Shown: piece after piece, positions 22,627-34,920 of the stretch
How the letters are laid out: every line of letters starts with the position of its first letter
How positions within the stretch are numbered: the first letter of the stretch is position 1
Assembly (NCBI RefSeq): GCF_035046485.1
Contig: NC_085137.1
Span: forward strand, 41,099,155 to 41,163,154
Reading direction: 5' to 3'
DNA: 64,000 nucleotides
Source of the DNA: Aedes albopictus
Taxonomy: Eukaryota; Arthropoda; Insecta; Diptera; Culicidae
The notes under the pieces: generated by a model
What the model was told of the DNA's origin: nothing
Databases searched by the model: none
Seen by the model: only the letters and a program-made list of their open reading frames with translations
Program-made: the position numbers and the translations under genes

Positions 22627-25600
22627 AATGGTAAAAGACACTATACTTACCATCTGACATAAACATTTTTTTTTTAAATGATCACATTATTCTGAAAATG
22701 AGTATTGCTCGGTTGGTTAGTAATGAACCTAAGCATCGTGTCACCCGAGAAGGTTTCCAAATGTGCGTAGGATTCGTAGGTTCGTCCATTCTAATCGTAG
22801 ACCCGGTTTACAGCGAGAGCACGAGCAGTAACCTCCAAACTGTCAGAAAGTAGTGCACTTCAAACAAACCTAGCTCCGAAACGCTTTGTTGTACCAGAAA
22901 ATAAAATGCCGTCTGCAGCAGTAATTTCAATAACAGAATAGGGCGTGGAACTTGGAACGGGGTGTTCTCATAGATTTGTTTCCCTGTTAGCAGATTACAC
23001 GCTTCTGGTCAGAAAATTGTACCTCATGCTGCCCTTTGTAGTTATTTAGCTAATTGATATTACTCGAAAACGACATTCTAGCAAAGCACCGCCGGCCGTG
23101 ATGATACCGCGATCATTTATTGATCAATAATTTCTGAAACCGGCCCCCAGAACATCGTTTCGTAGAAGCCGGCTGCGACGGACACCAAACTGCGAATAAT
23201 AGGTTTAATTAATGATTCAATTTCATGGCTTTACGGTGCAACGGTAGTGAGTGATGCAAAGCTCCATCTTTTGTTGTGTGCCGCCCGCCACTAGATTGGT
23301 CATGATGGGCTAGATCTGCTGCTGCAACGCTGTCTCTCTCGTTGTTCAGGGTGTCGTGAATTAGGGCCGTTGATGAAGATGATGGTGGATTGAAATCATG
23401 ATTGAATGTTGCTTGGAGGGGCTTTATGCTAATAGATATTGTGATGATCAATTTCAAGTTTAATTGGCACCGCTGGCTGGCTGCTGCTGCTGGATTGTAA
23501 CGCGTGGCTTATGGATTGGATTGGAATGTGTTAATTAATTAGTTGAACGATTTCATTGAGGAAAGGGGATTTTATATTGGATAAAATTGAAACTGGTTGG
23601 GTAACAAAGCAATGCTTGCCTCATTCATCAAATGTTTAGTTTCCTATACAGTTCGCAACAATTCTAATTCAGAGACTTTTAGGATGATGCGGACGCCCAA
23701 GCTGATTGTTGGTAATATGTTACACATGTTATTTGTAACCAGATTTTAGCGCTTGTGTATCTTAAAATTTCTTACAATGAATACTTTGCATTCATGTTAA
23801 ATAACTTAGAGTGAAAGGATTTCTTTCCAGGGAACTCATCACATTAAACTAACAACCAGTGAAAATGAATATTTACGCCGTATTTTTGACACCTCTCGCA
23901 AAGGTACTGTTTTAATTAGCAGTTCAAATTTTGACCATATTTCACAAACCCTCCATCAAGATATTTTCAGGTACGAATAAAGCCATAAAACTGTTAACCC
24001 CCAAATCTGTCACGAAACCTTTCAGCCAAAAGTTGTTTGATTAAAACTGGAATACGCAACGGAGCTCTGTAGACAGAGTTCAACGCGAGTGTCCCAATGA
24101 TGGATTAGTGATGCAAATGATAGATCTTCAATTCTATTGTTTTGGTAGCCCGCGTGATTCGAATGCCATCTAGTCTAGTGCTTTTAGTGGATGCTATTCA
24201 CTTGATTATTCGGCGTTGGAGCGGAAACACGACGAACCAGTACTAGTCAGTGTGACGCAAGTCCACCGAGTGATGTTCACAATGTACAATCGGGTTGTTT
24301 CACGTTTTAGTTGGACAGGTGACAAAAGGGGGCGGGCGGCTGCTAGTGGGAGTCAAACCCGAAGTCATAAACCAATTAGACAATGTTCTATTGTCAAGCG
24401 ATGGCGATGACTACGTTGTCGCGTCAAGCGAAGCAAAAATCCAACTAATTGAGTTGTCGCATAAGCTGAATACAATCCGACTCCGAAAAAAAACTCGAGT
24501 GAGAAAATGAGGCGATCCAAATAAAATTAATCATAACCATCAGCAAGTGCATCGCGGGGACCAGAGGTGGGTGATTTATGGAAACAATGGTTTCGGTTAC
24601 GACGGTGGTGGCGGTAGTGTTATAATGAGGATTCCACGCGATTGTAAGACCATTAGCTTTTAAGCCGTTTTCCAATTTCAAGCAGTGGCTCCGTGGCGGT
24701 ACACAATGAACCAAGAAGTGCTCGATTTTGAATTTCAAATGCACGATAAAAGATGCAGGAAGAGGTCGATTGGATTATGGTTAACGATCTGTTGACGGAT
24801 ACAGAGGTGATGACTTGAAAAGGTGACATATGTCTCCTTGGGGCAGATCTGCGAATTGTTTTGGTGGAAACTTAATTAAATTCCTAAGTTCTAAAGATAA
24901 CTCATCAGGAAATGATTCAGATGCAACCTCCAATCGGTTCAAGATGATCTTCAATAAATTACCGGTATATTAACAGGCGTGAGAATGAGAAAATCGTCTT
25001 CAAACGTGCACATTTTGAACAATGATGGTGGATGAATGATGGCTCCTATCAGTCTTTTGGGTGGAAGACTGTGATCGTAAGATAACAATTATGATTTAAC
25101 TTATGCCAATTTCGTCAACATGTAGCGAGCCAGCAAATATTTCGTACTGTAGGCCTGGGCGCTAGTAATGCAACTCCGATATACAGCAAGCATTAATAAA
25201 TGATGATAGTAATAACACTAGTCTGCAGCATTTTAGAACTGGGTAAGCTGATGATCATTTTTAGTATGGGATTCATGAGTTTTAAAACGCCAAGGAAAAC
25301 GATTACAGTGGAGCGGACATTTTTCGACTACATAAAAATGAGTTGTCATTGATAGAACTTCGTGATTTTCGTTTTATTTTGTAAATTTAAGATAATAATC
25401 TAAAAAAATGATAGAAGTTGTTGATTTTATCATGTTCCAGAATTCGTTCAATATGACAATTCAATGATCAGAGAGTTCAAAACCAGTCCAGGGATTCTGC
25501 CAAAACTCACTAAATATCTTCAGATGTCTTTCGTAAGTAATTGCAAGATATTCTTATGGAATTACTATTGAAGTTTCTACACGTACTTTCATAAGTATGG

Positions 25601-26608
25601 GTAAAAAGAAGAATGTCATCAAAACTTGTTGCATGTGCTCCGCTAATAACACCTTAGTACCTGAGTCACTGAGACTGGCTCACTATTTACAGGACATAAC
25701 TGTTTTTTGCGGCCCTCTCGGTTATGGTCATCAAAATCGTTATAACTAAAATGCTGTTACAACTCGTGCAGATTTTGCGTTTTGTGCGTTTCGCTTGAGT
25801 TTCGCGTTTTGACGAATTAACGGCGCGGATATTGAGGAAATGGTTTTCAAATGCACTTACATGAAACATGTAGACACGAAATTCAACACGATTAGAAAAT
25901 GCATACAGTACATTTTCATACTAGAATGCTGGAATACTGCAATTGAGTAAAGCAACGACATAAGTCTCTAGCTTGGCATGCTAGATAAGTTGCACTACGG
26001 CAAATGCTTAAATTGTTGAACTGAGAAGTTCTCTTTCAATTTTTTATGTGAAACTCTTGAAGCCATTCCTGTCTTAACTCCATGATTAATTTTCAGCTGA
26101 ACTTTTGGGTAGACTTTAAATTTTTGTCGGAACAAGAGAACAGGTTCAAAAAATCAGTGTATCATGGCAAGATTTCTGGAAGATTGATTGGAGCTCCTCG
26201 GTAGGTTCATGTTGGCGCTTTTGTAAAATATGGCAGAAAAAACGTTTATCGGAAGTTTTGGAGTAAACGTTTGGTGAAATTTCGTAGTCAAATTAAACAG
26301 AAACGTCATGGTTATTCTTAGAGAATTCGATGAAAAATGCTTTGATGAAATGTTGATCATTAGAAGTTTGTTGCGAATTAAAAAACTGCAAAAAAAAAAA
26401 TAAACCTGCATGATTTTCTTGATTCGTTATCGAGGAATTCCAGGATGATGGAATCGACGAAGTATCGGAATCAGTGAATTAAAATTTAAAAAAAAAGTCA
26501 GAAAACTATTAAAGGATTTCTTGATATACTCTTGGAGGACTTTTATTGCAGAATACTTGAAGAAATCGTTGAAGTTTCCAAGATCCTATAATTAAAGACA
26601 TTTTAATG
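22627..26608. other. unassigned, largely unique sequence
   Basis: About 4 kb with few repeats. Homeodomain-like sites (ttaattaat at 23210 and 23530), a 14-base palindrome ttattgatcaataa near 23118-23131, and an inverted Sox-like pair (acaat...attgt, 24379-24395) occur in the GC-richer part at 22700-24800. This makes it a candidate regulatory interval. No exon was recognised. Confidence 0.35.
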
Positions 26609-26655
26609 TATAGAGACGAACCAGCCAAGGGCTGAAAGTCTCTATAATAAAGATA
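26609..26655 (+). mobile_element. SINE 3'-tail fragment (Feilai-like hairpin)
   Basis: Contains the same 30-base hairpin as the tail of the SINE at 10968-11150, here on the + strand (26613-26642), followed by an A-rich end. Two stem positions differ between the copies and both pairs are compensated. Confidence 0.7.
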
Positions 26656-26686
26656 AATCAATCAATCATTTTAATGATTTTTCTTT

Positions 26687-27200
26687 TTTGCCAAATATAT
26701 CATTTTTGCCAAATATATCATTTTTGCCAAATAAATACATCAATTTTTATTGAATTTTTGCTTTTCTACACATATTTTGATAAATTTTCATTTGTTTTTT
26801 TGAAATTCTTTCTTTTTTTTTCAAAAATATCTCCCGAAAGAATAAAATCTATTAGTGATCAGTGATCATGAAACTGCATTACTATTATTCCATTTGAATC
26901 TTCTCAAAAATATTTCTGCAGAAAATCATGTATGAATTTCTGAAAATTTTCTTGTAAATCTGCCGAAATATGTTTTTGTGACTTACTCCGCATTTTTTTT
27001 TTTTCATACATTTCTTTCTTTGTAAGTAATTTCTTCCAAAGGAACAACATATATTAGCGATTTTATCATGTATTGCTATTTGAATGTTCACTAAAAATGT
27101 TTAGCAGAAGTTATCCATGAACTTCTAATAAAGTTTCTAAAATTTTCTAGGAAATCTGCCAAAAAAAACGTTTAGGATTACTTTCGATTTTTTTTTCAGG
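26687..27200. repeat. short tandem repeats
   Basis: Three tandem copies of ttttgccaaatatatca lie at about 26687-26735. They are followed by a diverged two-unit tandem repeat of about 190 bp (about 26829-27018 and 27030-27200) sharing atatctcc/ttcttcc, gatcatg/atcatg, tctgcagaa and aaatctgcc-aaa blocks. Confidence 0.55.
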
Positions 27201-28056
27201 ATTTCTACCATAATGTTTGCTACAGTTTATTTCAAAAGTACCCTGAATTGATAAGCAATCAATGCATCATCGATCCAATTTTTTTTTTTATCCAATTTAA
27301 ACTTAAGTCTGTCGTAACATTTTTTCAAACCACTTTTTCGGTGTAGAAGTTGTCATCCGAAGTTATTAAAAGATACTGATTAAAAATAAAGTTATCAATA
27401 GGAAAGCTCTTCATCCGGAGTGCAGCAGAAGTCAAAATAAATATAACAAGTTGATTTTTACTGAAAAATTTTAAGTTTGAAATATCAAAACTATATATTT
27501 TTGTGCTGGCGCGGATTAGGTGTTTCCGGTGCGGATTTCAAATGGCTTGGCGCGGATTTTGCGGTTTTCAAATCGACTTTTATCAACACTAAACCAGTTT
27601 AAAGAGCTATGCCCGCACCATTGAGAAACAGTTTTAATATGGAACGAACCTCCGATTTTCCCAAATTTTGTGTATGAATGTAGGTGTAAACTCTGATTCT
27701 GTTGCGTGTCATTGTCGGTAAGCATGAAAATCTATGGAAAAAAACGTGGCATGATTTGTAAATGTAACAAACTGTAAATAGCCTTTGATGGAAAAAAATA
27801 CATCTCTAAAAAATACATCTCTAAATTTTTAGTGTAGAATTAGCACTAAGTTAAAATACACGTAAATAAAAACAAAAAAAAATCTCTAAATTTTAGATGA
27901 GTTACGTATAAATGTGAGAGCTTCCAATTTGCGGGAAAATTTTGAAAAACGATGATTGCCAACATGGTGAAATTTTTTTTTATTAAATAAATTCAAGATG
28001 GCGGTCAAAATAAATATGGCCGACCTAATGTTTTGCAACTGTAAATAGAAACTCTA
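27201..28056. other. unassigned, with a retroelement-tail fragment
   Basis: 27831-27880 matches 18427-18470 (gtgtagaattagcac, taaaatacacgtaaat, A-rich end). Short GCGCGGATT-like repeats occur at 27505-27560. Nothing else is recognised. Confidence 0.4.
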
Positions 28057-28058
28057 TA

Positions 28059-28560
28059 GGGTAAAAGCTCCCTTAGTGGAGGTAGTACCAATAGTGGTTG
28101 TAGTGGCAATTCAGCACTATTTCGACCAAAAAGTTTGCAAATGGTATTTTTAACAGATGCATCATGCCTAATTATTGACATTAATTCAGTTTTGTGTTCA
28201 GGATTTGGCGATATACCTATTTTAAACAATTATTTTCCTTAATTTTTTTGCTCCTTTGCACCTATAGTGGTGGTAGTGTTCCTATAGTGGTGGGTCCCAT
28301 AAGAATTCAATGGGATACGCCACTATAGGAACCAATGTTAAATTTTACCTCCATAATAGGAACCGTGTACCTATAGTTGGTGCAAGTAATTTATTAGCAA
28401 AAACTGCAATGAACAATGGTTTTTACATTTTTCCTAGAAAATTTAAGTAAAAAACTACCGAATAACGTTTTCAGACTTTTTATTTTGTGATATTATCAAT
28501 TTTATTCAATTATTTTACTGCAAGGAGCTACTAATAGCACCACTATTGGTACATTTACCC
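28059..28560. mobile_element. 502-bp TA-target MITE, GGGTAAA ends
   Basis: Starts GGGTAAAAG and ends TTTACCC, flanked by TA (28057-28058, 28561-28562). Subterminal motifs of the type ctatagtggtgg / ccactatagga are repeated in both orientations, typical of transposase-binding repeats. No coding capacity. Confidence 0.8.
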
Positions 28561-29902
28561 TATTTCCTTTTTACAACAATGATTTAGAAAGGGAATTTAG
28601 TAGAAACTTTTGAGTTACAAGAGTTTAAATGAGTTTCTTTTTTAAAACGACTCCAATGCTTGTTGATTTTTTATAATTTTTTTTCTGAAATTTTAGGGAT
28701 TTTTGTTTTTTTTTTTAGATGCCAAAGCTGATTAAATGTTATACTCTAAAATTAATTCTGAAACTGTGATAGTAAGTCTTCAAAAGCATCCATCGTACCG
28801 GAAATGTCCCTCAAATAGTTTTACACATATTTTCTTTTAGAAAAACTTTCCGTGTACTCCGTCAGAAATTCTTTAGAAAAAAATACTTTAGATTTCTTTT
28901 ATAAAGAGCCAAAAGCTTCCATAAAACCGCCAAAAATACCGAGGAAAACCTTCTGAGGATTATTTTATGTTTTTTTTCCTATAGCCTGTCGAATTAGTTT
29001 AGTTTTAAATGTTACCTGCAATTCTTCAGAAAATACGTTATAATATTCTATGCAGTTCTCTCTCCATTATTTTCTATAAATTGTGTTTAAAGTTGCTGTC
29101 TGGAAAATATTTACTTATAGTTCCAGAAAATACTTCAATAGTTACACTAGAGATTCGGCAGTATTCTCCTGAGTACCTCCTATTATTAAAAATTAATTAT
29201 AGTAATTTTATAACATATTCGTGAACATTGAATCGATTTGACTCAATTATCGTCGAAAAAACTTCTTTTTTGCTATAAATTCTCACTGAAATTTATTTAG
29301 GAATCATATCTGCAAATATCAAGAAACGTTTTGATGAGCTTTTTCGGAAATTCAACAGGAAATACAATCAGAAATACCTTTACAGATTTCTGTAGCTCTA
29401 AGAAGACTTTTAGTAATTCATCAAAGAATTAAGCAAGAAGCAAGAAGAAGCAATATTTTCAAAATCGGTTTTCGTACATCTACATGTGTTTCCTCTGATT
29501 TTTTTTTCGTAGTGGAAAATGTTTTTAATTTTTGCAGAAACCATTTTTGACGAAATTTCACAAAAAAATGGTTTTAAGAAAATGGAATTTTTTTTCAACA
29601 CCAAAAAAAAATCAGTAGATACATAGATCCATACTCTACATGTGTACGAAACCGTTTTTGAAAATATTGCTTCGTTATTTTAAAAAAAATCGAAAACTGA
29701 AAAATGAGGAAATGCTTCCAGTTTCGCCATAAGAATCCTTGATAACTCCAAGATTTTGCCAGGTTGAATAAAATTTCCTGATAATATTAGGTTTTCCAAG
29801 TAATGAAATTTCTAGAAAATGTTCAAACAAAATTTTAAAATGAAATTTGAATAGATTTTGATCTTGTTCCGACTTTTTGAACCCTCTAAGCAGTATACTC
29901 TC

Positions 29903-29983
29903 TTCGAATAAGTGTGATCAGTTTTGTACCTTTTAATTCCGCCCCGAAATTAAAAGGCGCACAACTGATTACACTCATTTGAA
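29903..29983. repeat. 39-bp imperfect hairpin
   Basis: 29903-29941 pairs with 29945-29983 at 32 of 39 positions with no indels and a 3-base loop. Shared core aatcagtt and ccttttaatt. It could be a tiny MITE or a structured RNA; expression unknown. Confidence 0.6.
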
Positions 29984-30649
29984 TGGAATTTTTCAATAAT
30001 CTTTTGGCAAAAATGTTGATGAAATTTTGCGAATAACTTCAAAAATTCATAGAAAGAGAAATCTAGGACTACTCAGAGGTGACTAACTCCGTTCAAGGGT
30101 TTTCCGTTGATCATAAATTCATTAGAAATTTTTGGGGAGTATTTCACGAAGAATTCTACCCTTTTCATCAATATACTTTTATGAAATCAATCAAAGTTCC
30201 CCTTTAAGAACATGTTATTCTATCAGATATCCGTTAAAAATTTGGGTAGACGTTTCATCATAATTTATCTCGTGCTGAAAATTCTTCCAAAACGTGTATT
30301 CTTCCAGAAGACTAGTCTCGTTAGATAGTTTTACAGGAATTTCTAAAAATATCTTTTCAAAACTCTGTTCCACTTTCTATAAGTAAATTGTATCATTTTT
30401 CCGTTTTCATTTTTTTTTTTAAATTTTCTTTATATTTTTTTACTGTTTTATCAAGTCGATTTGTAGTAAACTGGATTTTTTTTTCAAAAACCTAGAAATA
30501 TCAGAGAATTTTATTTACGTAGGCATCTTGACTAGGTTCTCCTGCAATAGTTGGACAAATAATCCTCCAAAGACTTTGTAAGACAGTTGTGGAGATGCAG
30601 AGGTGACCTCATGCTCTAGTAGCAACAAACATCACACTTTTTATTATAC

Positions 30650-30850
30650 CCGTTTTTTTGCGCGGGTGGTTTTTCTGCTACAACTCAGTCAATTTTAAAC
30701 CTACAGACTTGATTTTTCGTACACTGATAGTACTGATGGTGTCTCGATGTGAACAAAATTTCATGTGAATCGGTGAAAGATTGACGGAGTTGTGACCAAA
30801 AATCAACCCGTGCAAAAAAAAAGAGAATCGAGTGTATTTCTTTTATTCCC
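30650..30850. mobile_element. MITE-like inverted-repeat insertion
   Basis: The left side (tttttttgcgcgggtgg ... acaactcagtcaat) is inverted on the right (gattgacggagttgt ... cccgtgcaaaaaa). It interrupts the 30.1-31.0 kb copy of a duplicated block but is absent from the 33.4-33.9 kb copy, showing it is an insertion. Exact ends are unclear. Confidence 0.55.
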
Positions 30851-31189
30851 CGATGATTGCAGGGACGTGATCGTAAAACATGGAATACGGTAAGCTTTTT
30901 CTATGCTTCAATACATGGGGTTCGTTGTGTAACAATTGCCAATCTATCGCGAGGTTCTCAACACGAATGCACCATGTTGTAGAAAATATAACAGCACGAT
31001 CACTCGAGGGTTAACTAGTTGGTGTTAATCATTTATTTTGGGAAAATGTCTAGGAAGCATACTTGATATATAAAAACAGGCGCATTATTATCTGGAATGG
31101 GGTAAGTGTACCAGTCATCGCCATAATGGTTCCTTATTTGGCCAAAGTGGCAAATAAGAAAGTTTTCAAACTTTTACCTATTATGAAAG

Positions 31190-31627
31190 TTTTTTTATTC
31201 TTCAATCACTTAACCTAATTTACAGCTCTATTGTCCATTAGGGCACTGCGTGAGCGATTCCTATTGGAAGCTGTACATACACTTTGTACAGCGCCTAAAT
31301 GTATTCTATTTCTAATTGTACTACACCGAACTGGTGGCCGTTGCGCTGCTTTCACTTTCTACCCTATCATGGTAGAATGATGAGCCCGAGGATGTTGATG
31401 TGTGGCTGTTGGTTGTTCCTGTTTCCAGTCCGATTGGGGGTCCATTATGGGTTGCCGTTCGCCGATGTCCAAGTATCCGGGTTCGTTTGAGCCATGGGCT
31501 CAGAAGAGGGTCAGTGTCTGCTGCTCTCAGGGGGGAAGAACAACTGACGAAAGTGCCGGGGCTGGGATCGAACCCATGACCATCTGCTTATGAAGCAAAC
31601 GTGTAGCCACTACGCCACGGGCCCCGG
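31190..31627 (-). mobile_element. SINE family A, near full length, tRNA-derived head
   Basis: On the minus strand it starts gccggggcccgtggcgtag with a perfect 7-bp acceptor-like stem (GCCGGGG / CCCCGGC), an anticodon-like loop reading CAT, and a B-box ggttcgatccc. The body continues about 360 bases to an A-rich tail near 31190. A truncated sister lies at 403-675. It is a retroposed element, not a working tRNA gene. Confidence 0.82.
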
Positions 31628-32059
31628 CTATTTCATAAGTTGTTGTAGTGAGATCAACTGTCCATACTAGCAGTATTCGATTGCTGATACTTGTTGATCT
31701 TCTTTTTCCTGACATAACGACCCTAATAGGACATAGCCTGCTTTCCGTCTATTTATAAGCACTTCCACAATATGAAGGGTTTTTAATGGAACCCCTAGAA
31801 TATTAAGAAAAAAATATCACTAGAGAGAATTCCAGAAAAAAACCGAGAAGAATGCAGGAGTTAATCCTGCAGGACAGCCGGAAGAAAGTCCTGAACAAAT
31901 CTAGAAAAAAAACAAGAAGTTAGAATAGCCGAAGTGTATAACGAAGGCTTTAAAAAAATATCTTCGAAAAAATCAGTCACAACTCGTGATGGAATCACAG
32001 GAGTAAGCACCAGGAAGCTTGAAAAGCAGAGAAAGTGGTTCTTAGCATAGAAAACCATT

Positions 32060-32135
32060 AGTTAAAACTGTGATAGTGTGAAACACTAGGCCGAGAAGCA
32101 GGCTTTGTGGGGGACGTTAGGCCAAAAATAAAAAA
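32060..32135 (+). mobile_element. SINE family B, 3' tail fragment
   Basis: Carries the tail shared with 48722-48905 and 63150-63352: gagaagcaggctttgt, ggacgtta-gcc, then A-rich sequence. The 5' part is missing. Confidence 0.65.
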
Positions 32136-34079
32136 ATAACATGTGGAAGAACATAATGCAATCCAGTTGCAGAATCAACAATTATACAATTATGGGGAGT
32201 GCTCTTGAACCACATCACGCTTCTAGGGAGAGGATAAGCAGTGACATGTTGTGTATTTTTGAGATTTTTTTTCTTTTATTAAGAAATCAAAGAAGGAATC
32301 TTTGAAGTATGTTAGGTGGAATTGACGAATTGTTTGATAAACTCCTGAAGGACTTCCTGGAGATGTTGTTACGGAAATATTTTAAGGAATTTCTGACTGC
32401 ATTTCCTGCTAAATTTTCGAAGAGGCCTATGAAGACGTGTCATGAAACCTGCAAATGTAATTTCTGCATGAATTACAGTGAGAATTCATAGCGAAAAGAT
32501 TTATTTTTTAACGATATCAACAAATTTTTAAAGTAATTCCTGATTGAAGTCAGTTTGGTAATTAATTACTTATAGATAAATGGTAGTTTTCAGAGAATAC
32601 TGCCGAAATTGTGTGGAACTTTTGAAATATTTTGTGCCTGATACCTTAGAGAATTGTTCGTAAAATTCTAGTAGAAATTCTTGGAGGAATGTCTGACAGA
32701 ATTTCTGCGAAATTATAAGGAAATATCTGGAAGGCAGCATATTTGGAAACACTTTAAACGAAATTTTAGGAAAAACAATCAAGAGAAAATTGTGGCGAAA
32801 AATATAAAGGATTTTCCAAAAAATTCAGAGAGCATTTAAAAATGAACTAATTCGACGGATTTCAGGAAAAAATCATAAAAAAAATCTTAGCAGGTTTTCC
32901 TCGACAATTATGTGTGAAACTTTCTGGCATTGTCGCAGGCAAAACACCTGGGATAGAATCGTGGCAATTCTCTAGCTAAAACCAAAATTTAGCTCATGGA
33001 AACTTTTGGCTCTTTATAAAAGGAATTGAAAGTATTTTTTTTTTTTTGAAGAATCTCTTACAGAGCACACGGAGAGTTTTCTAAAAATGTGTAATAAACT
33101 GTGAGGGATATTTCTGGTAAAGTTTTTGGATGTTTTATTGATGTTATATCACAGTTCCTGAATTATTTTTAGAATACCAAATTTGGCATCCGAACATCTA
33201 AGGACTTCTTAATGGAGTCTCAGGAAAAATTCCTAAAATTTCTTTAAAAAAATATGAAAAAAAAAGAATCAAAAAGCTTTGGAGTCGTTTCAAAAATGTA
33301 TTGGATTCGCGAAGGAATTTCTTTAAGAATTTCGATAGCTACGAAATGAAAATTCTCTTAAGAGTTTTCTTTTAATAAAATTTCACGGAGAATCCTACCC
33401 ATTTAATTAATATTTATCTAATAAATCAATCAAAGTTCCTTGTTAGAGCATGCAGTTCTATTAGATTTCCGTTCTAGATTTGGGGAGATATTTCATCATG
33501 ATTTATCTCACAATTTTGCTGAAAATTCTTCCACAAACTTCATTCTACCTTATGTTTAGCCAGAAGATTAGGATCGGTAGATTTTTTTTCATGAGTTTAG
33601 TTTATAAAATAACTAAAACTCTATTCCATATTCTGTAAGTAAATTTTTATCATTTTCCTGATTTTCAAGTGGATTTATGGTAACTTGGAATAATTTTCAA
33701 GAACCTGAAAATATCAGTAAATTTTGTTGACGTAGACACCTTGACTAGAATCTCCTGATATTATTTTGATCCAGAGACTTCTTGAGACAGTTGTGGAGGT
33801 GCAGAGGTGTCTTCAAGATTCAGTAGTATCAAACGTCACATTAATCCAGGCTCCAATTGATGGAGTTCCTTGTGCAACATCGATTATTTTGGTCAATCAC
33901 GAGATAACCACTGATCAGTGACAAGTGAGACTAGGCCATGTGATTTTTTTTTGCGAAAGGTCGTGCAAACACCTGGAATATCAAATCTATCACGTTATTT
34001 TCTAAAAAAAATACTGTAATAATGTAGTACCAATTACAGTTACTTACGAATTGCACGGTTATCTATACTCATGCTCATA

Positions 34080-34920
34080 TCCCTGGAAGAACTGATGAAA
34101 AATCCACAAAAATTGCTAAAAAAAACTTTGGAGAGTTTCTGGAGTAAATACCTATCCCATCATTTCTGTATTTCTGGAATTTCCATCATTTCTGGATTTC
34201 TGGAAATATTCTTGGGTAATTTGTGTACAAATCTCTGTATACATTAATGATTTCTGGATAAATTCTTTAAAAAATCCTAGAAAAATATCTGGGATATCTG
34301 GTAAACTTCCTGTAAATATTCCTTGAGGAGGAATTCCTTGAGAAATTACTAGAGAGAGAAATCATCGAAGACATCTCGAATAACTTGTGGAGAAGTACCT
34401 GGAGAAAGCCCTAATTGAATTTCTGGGAAATACCCTGGAAAGATTCTTGAAAATTTCGAAGATTTTTCTTCGATGAATTTCAAGACTAACCGCTGGGATG
34501 GGTTGTGAAGAAATCCCTAAAGGAATCTGTCTGCTAAGATTTTTGAAGAAATTATTATTGGAACAATTCTGAATAATTCCTTTGAAGGGTTCTTGGTACC
34601 CCTGAAGGCATTCTTGGAAGTTTTCGTCCTGCGAGAATGCCTGGACGAATTGCTCCAGAATTTTCTGGAGTGTGTCTTGCAATAATCTTTGGAGATATTC
34701 TTAAAGAAGTCCTTGCAAGATTTTGGAATGATTTTTGAAAGAATTCTTGGAGTAATTCCTGTAGAAACACCTGGAGCAATTCCTAGACAAATATCTCGAG
34801 AAATCTCTGAGGCTCCTGGATTCATTTTTGAAGGAATTCCTGGTTCAACTCCTGGAAGAATTTGTTGACGAATTCCTGGAAATATATTGGAAAAATTCCT
34901 TGTGTAACCTCTGGAAGTTG
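34080..34920. repeat. degenerate 12-bp array, purine half only
   Basis: Around 34735-34820 the sequence divides into 12-base units (aattcttggagt, aattcctgtaga, aacacctggagc, aattcctagaca). Three frames stay open because 12 is a multiple of three; the encoded four-residue rhythm is a by-product. No pyrimidine-rich partner half is obvious next to it. Confidence 0.65.

Larger units (their letters stand above)
28600..33920. repeat. old composite of inverted and direct duplications
   Basis: 28600-28930 is inverted at 32985-33310 (shared: aacgactcc, gatgccaa, aactgtgat, ccgtgt-ctc, ataaagagccaaaag). 30105-30645 recurs in the same orientation at 33365-33845 (shared: atcaatcaaagttcc, tttcatcat-atttatctc, cttgacta, gacagttgtggag). 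Later insertions separate the parts. The intervening sequence has fuzzy purine-rich units. No gene is visible. Confidence 0.6.

Noticed and set aside
34362..34825. Three overlapping minus-strand frames of 74-106 codons with a four-residue rhythm
   Set aside because: The rhythm follows from the 12-bp DNA unit; all three frames stay open, so it is not coding evidence.
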